Origin: Paenibacillus sp. DCT19
GTDB taxonomy: Bacteria; Bacillota; Bacilli; Paenibacillales; Paenibacillaceae
NCBI RefSeq assembly: GCF_003268635.1
Contig: NZ_CP029639.1
Coordinates: forward strand, 879,501 to 943,500
Direction of reading: 5' to 3'
Length of the DNA: 64,000 nt
Within the stretch, counting starts at the first letter, position 1, and each line of letters starts with the position of its first letter. The position numbers and the translations under genes are program-made. The notes under the pieces are model-generated. The model was not told the origin of the DNA. It worked only from the letters and a program-made list of their open reading frames with translations, and did no database searches. Positions 62,729 to 64,000 of the stretch are shown here, piece by piece.

Positions 62729-63604
62729 TTACTTAATCGGAATATATAGATCAATTTTCGAACTAGGGTGGTCATATCCCAAATATCGATGATCGTATAC
62801 CTCAAAATCTTCTCGATCGTCCATTTCCTCTTTTGTATTAAGCAGCCATGTGCCCCAGATATACTGAAAGGTCTGAGGAAGCGTGCGCAGTGAGCCTATG
62901 TGAGTGAATACCGCGTAACGTCCTGCTGGAAGTATCTTTTGCACGAATGGGTCGGGCAGCTCTGCAAAAGAATCGACCTCCACGCCAGCAACCTCTGTGA
63001 ATATCACCTCATCACTCATCTCGTATAAGCTGTTCTCATGACACGCCTCGCAGATGCCAAATCCTCGTCCAGGAATAGAACGGTGGGGGATCTGAGTAGC
63101 GATGTGGTTGAACGCCTGCCACAAGGCGGCTAGCTTATTATCCTTAAGCGTGGTGTGTCCACGTATTCCGGCGATCCTCGTCTCGGGAAACATAACAATG
63201 GTGGGCTGTATGGTGACGTTGAGCGTGAGATGATCTAGAGCATTCGTGTGCAGTTTTGACTTGGAAGCAATAAAGGTATCTAAGCGATTGATGCGGTATT
63301 CCTGTGGGCTAATCTTATAGTTGAATTTAAACGCACGGCTAAACGACTCGGAGGACTCAAACCCATTTTCCAGCGCAATCTCAATCACCTTTTTATTCGT
63401 ATAAAGTAAAGCTTTAGCTGCACTGGCTAATCGCCGTTTCTTAATGTAACTGCCAATGCTCTCTCCCAATATCGCGCTGAATTGGCGGTTCAAATGGTAG
63501 TAGGAGTACCCTGCTGACCGCGCAACCTCCTCCACTTTAATTGCTTCACCAAGTCTATCTTCGATATAGATAATTGCCTGCTCTAATGCTGGTCGGTAGT
63601 CCAA
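62729..63604 (-). CDS. AraC-family regulator with GyrI-like effector-binding domain
   Basis: The N-terminal AraC DNA-binding domain has two HTHs (VEEVARSAGYSYYHLNRQFSAILG, VIEIALENGFESSESFSRAFKFNYKISPQEYR). The C-terminal about 155 residues form a GyrI-like/effector-binding domain (TLNVTIQPTIVMFPETRIAGIRG, ILPAGRYAVFTHIGSL, DHPSSKIDLYIPIK). Such regulators bind hydrophobic drugs or small ligands. TTG 63604 has GGAGGA eight bases upstream. An ATG at 63619 is in frame but contains that site and has none of its own. It lies 18 bases after the stop of the next gene, so they may share an operon. Confidence 0.85.
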   Translation of the reverse strand: MDYRPALEQAIIYIEDRLGEAIKVEEVARSAGYSYYHLNRQFSAILGESIGSYIKKRRLASAAKALLYTNKKVIEIALENGFESSESFSRAFKFNYKISPQEYRINRLDTFIASKSKLHTNALDHLTLNVTIQPTIVMFPETRIAGIRGHTTLKDNKLAALWQAFNHIATQIPHRSIPGRGFGICEACHENSLYEMSDEVIFTEVAGVEVDSFAELPDPFVQKILPAGRYAVFTHIGSLRTLPQTFQYIWGTWLLNTKEEMDDREDFEVYDHRYLGYDHPSSKIDLYIPIK

Positions 63605-63621
63605 TAGGAATTCCTCCATAA

Positions 63622-64000
63622 TTAACGGTGCAATGATTGGTATCCGAACATCGATGTGTCCGCTCTCTCCAAGCGAATCTGAATCGTAGTCGCCGTTTCT
63701 GGTAGGGGGTGTCTGATATCGTATGTGTGCCAGCCGTTCTCAGCTCTGCCGCCCCAACATAGCTCTATTATACCGTCTGCGGGGGAGAACAGCATGCTTT
63801 TGGTTGTGCCGAAATAGTCCTCAAAGTAATGACAACACAGCCCATGGGGATAGCTCGACAATAACATGTCCTTGAGCTGTTCAGATGTTACACCAGTCGA
63901 TCCCTCCAGCTGGGTAACAATCCATTCGGCTCGTCGCAAAGAATGAATCGCTGCCTGTGGCTCATAACGAATGAGTTCCGGAAGCACAGGATGATTGGTC
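63622..64000 (-). CDS. C-terminal part of a C45/choloylglycine-type hydrolase (5' end off window)
   Basis: The frame is open to the right edge (TNHPVLPELIRYEPQ is readable before the GTG at 63987), so the gene starts beyond the window. The visible about 125 residues contain SLRRAEWIVTQLEG, LKDMLLSSYPHGLCCHYFEDYFGTTKSMLFSPADGIIELCWGG and GWHTYDIRHPL. This fits the C-terminal half of linear amide C-N hydrolases or C45 acyltransferase-like enzymes (Ntn fold). The catalytic N-terminal Cys is outside the window. The family call is from memory of the pattern. Confidence 0.6.
   Translation of the reverse strand, partial: TNHPVLPELIRYEPQAAIHSLRRAEWIVTQLEGSTGVTSEQLKDMLLSSYPHGLCCHYFEDYFGTTKSMLFSPADGIIELCWGGRAENGWHTYDIRHPLPETATTIQIRLERADTSMFGYQSLHR

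Overview
The window looks like a chromosomal segment of a low-to-mid GC Gram-positive bacterium, most likely Paenibacillus. This rests on strong GGAGG ribosome sites, frequent TTG/GTG starts, a very large S-layer-homology (SLH) cell-wall protein, 7TMR-DISM sensor kinases, a YumC-type reductase beside a siderophore locus, a DUF2536-like protein and a DgkB-type lipid kinase. The genus is inferred, not proven.

Layout. (1) 1-4660, core: a membrane-protein end, dgkB, a 630-bp field of degenerate repeats, a MITE-like palindrome, and an rlmD-type 23S rRNA methyltransferase split by a one-base deletion. (2) About 4.7-34.4 kb, a visibly more AT-rich accessory island. It starts with a 1598-residue GHKL-ATPase/SF1-helicase fusion. 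Next comes a parA gene fused by deletion to an NlpC/P60 fragment, which is the scar of an integrative element. Then comes a 7-deazaguanine gene set: a preQ0/preQ1-type (VUT) transporter, two tRNA-guanine-transglycosylase (TGT) paralogs, an unknown 262-residue protein, a winged-helix-like protein, a 1063-residue P-loop ATPase, queC-queD-queE, and an AddB-like/AddA-like pair. Unknown helical genes and a nuclease-like/DUF2075 ATPase follow. The island ends with a frameshifted large serine recombinase, its small upstream partner and an antisense recombinase remnant. (3) 34.6-41 kb: a zinc-ribbon membrane protein, a WYL regulator with a nonsense codon, a DJ-1/PfpI protein, and a kinase/response-regulator pair whose regulator has a shifted C-terminus. 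(4) 41-55 kb: the 2384-residue SLH/InlB-repeat surface protein, a zinc-ribbon/leucine-repeat membrane protein, a hybrid multi-domain kinase and a dihydrouridine synthase. (5) 55.9-61.1 kb: a Fur-box-preceded siderophore uptake operon (AraC regulator fused in frame to a FeuA-like lipoprotein, FecC with a frameshift, FecD, ferredoxin/flavodoxin reductase). (6) 61.2-64 kb, minus strand: ankyrin-repeat, DUF1232 and AraC/effector-binding proteins and the end of a C45-like hydrolase.

The most interesting system is the island at 11.6-27.3 kb. QueE, QueD and QueC make preQ0, QueF is absent, and two TGT-fold enzymes retain the catalytic aspartates and zinc ligands. A large ATPase and a helicase/nuclease-like pair sit beside them. 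This is the logic of the Dpd (deoxy-7-deazaguanine in DNA) modification-restriction systems. The composition here, with two different TGT paralogs (one carrying a DUF6884-like N-terminus), a dedicated transporter, and possibly the GHKL-helicase, does not match the canonical dpdA-dpdK set as I know it. I infer a variant DNA-modification defence system carried on a decayed integrative element.

Several broken core genes (rlmD, fecC, the response regulator) each lack one G in a G run. Sequencing error in homopolymers should be excluded before calling them true pseudogenes.
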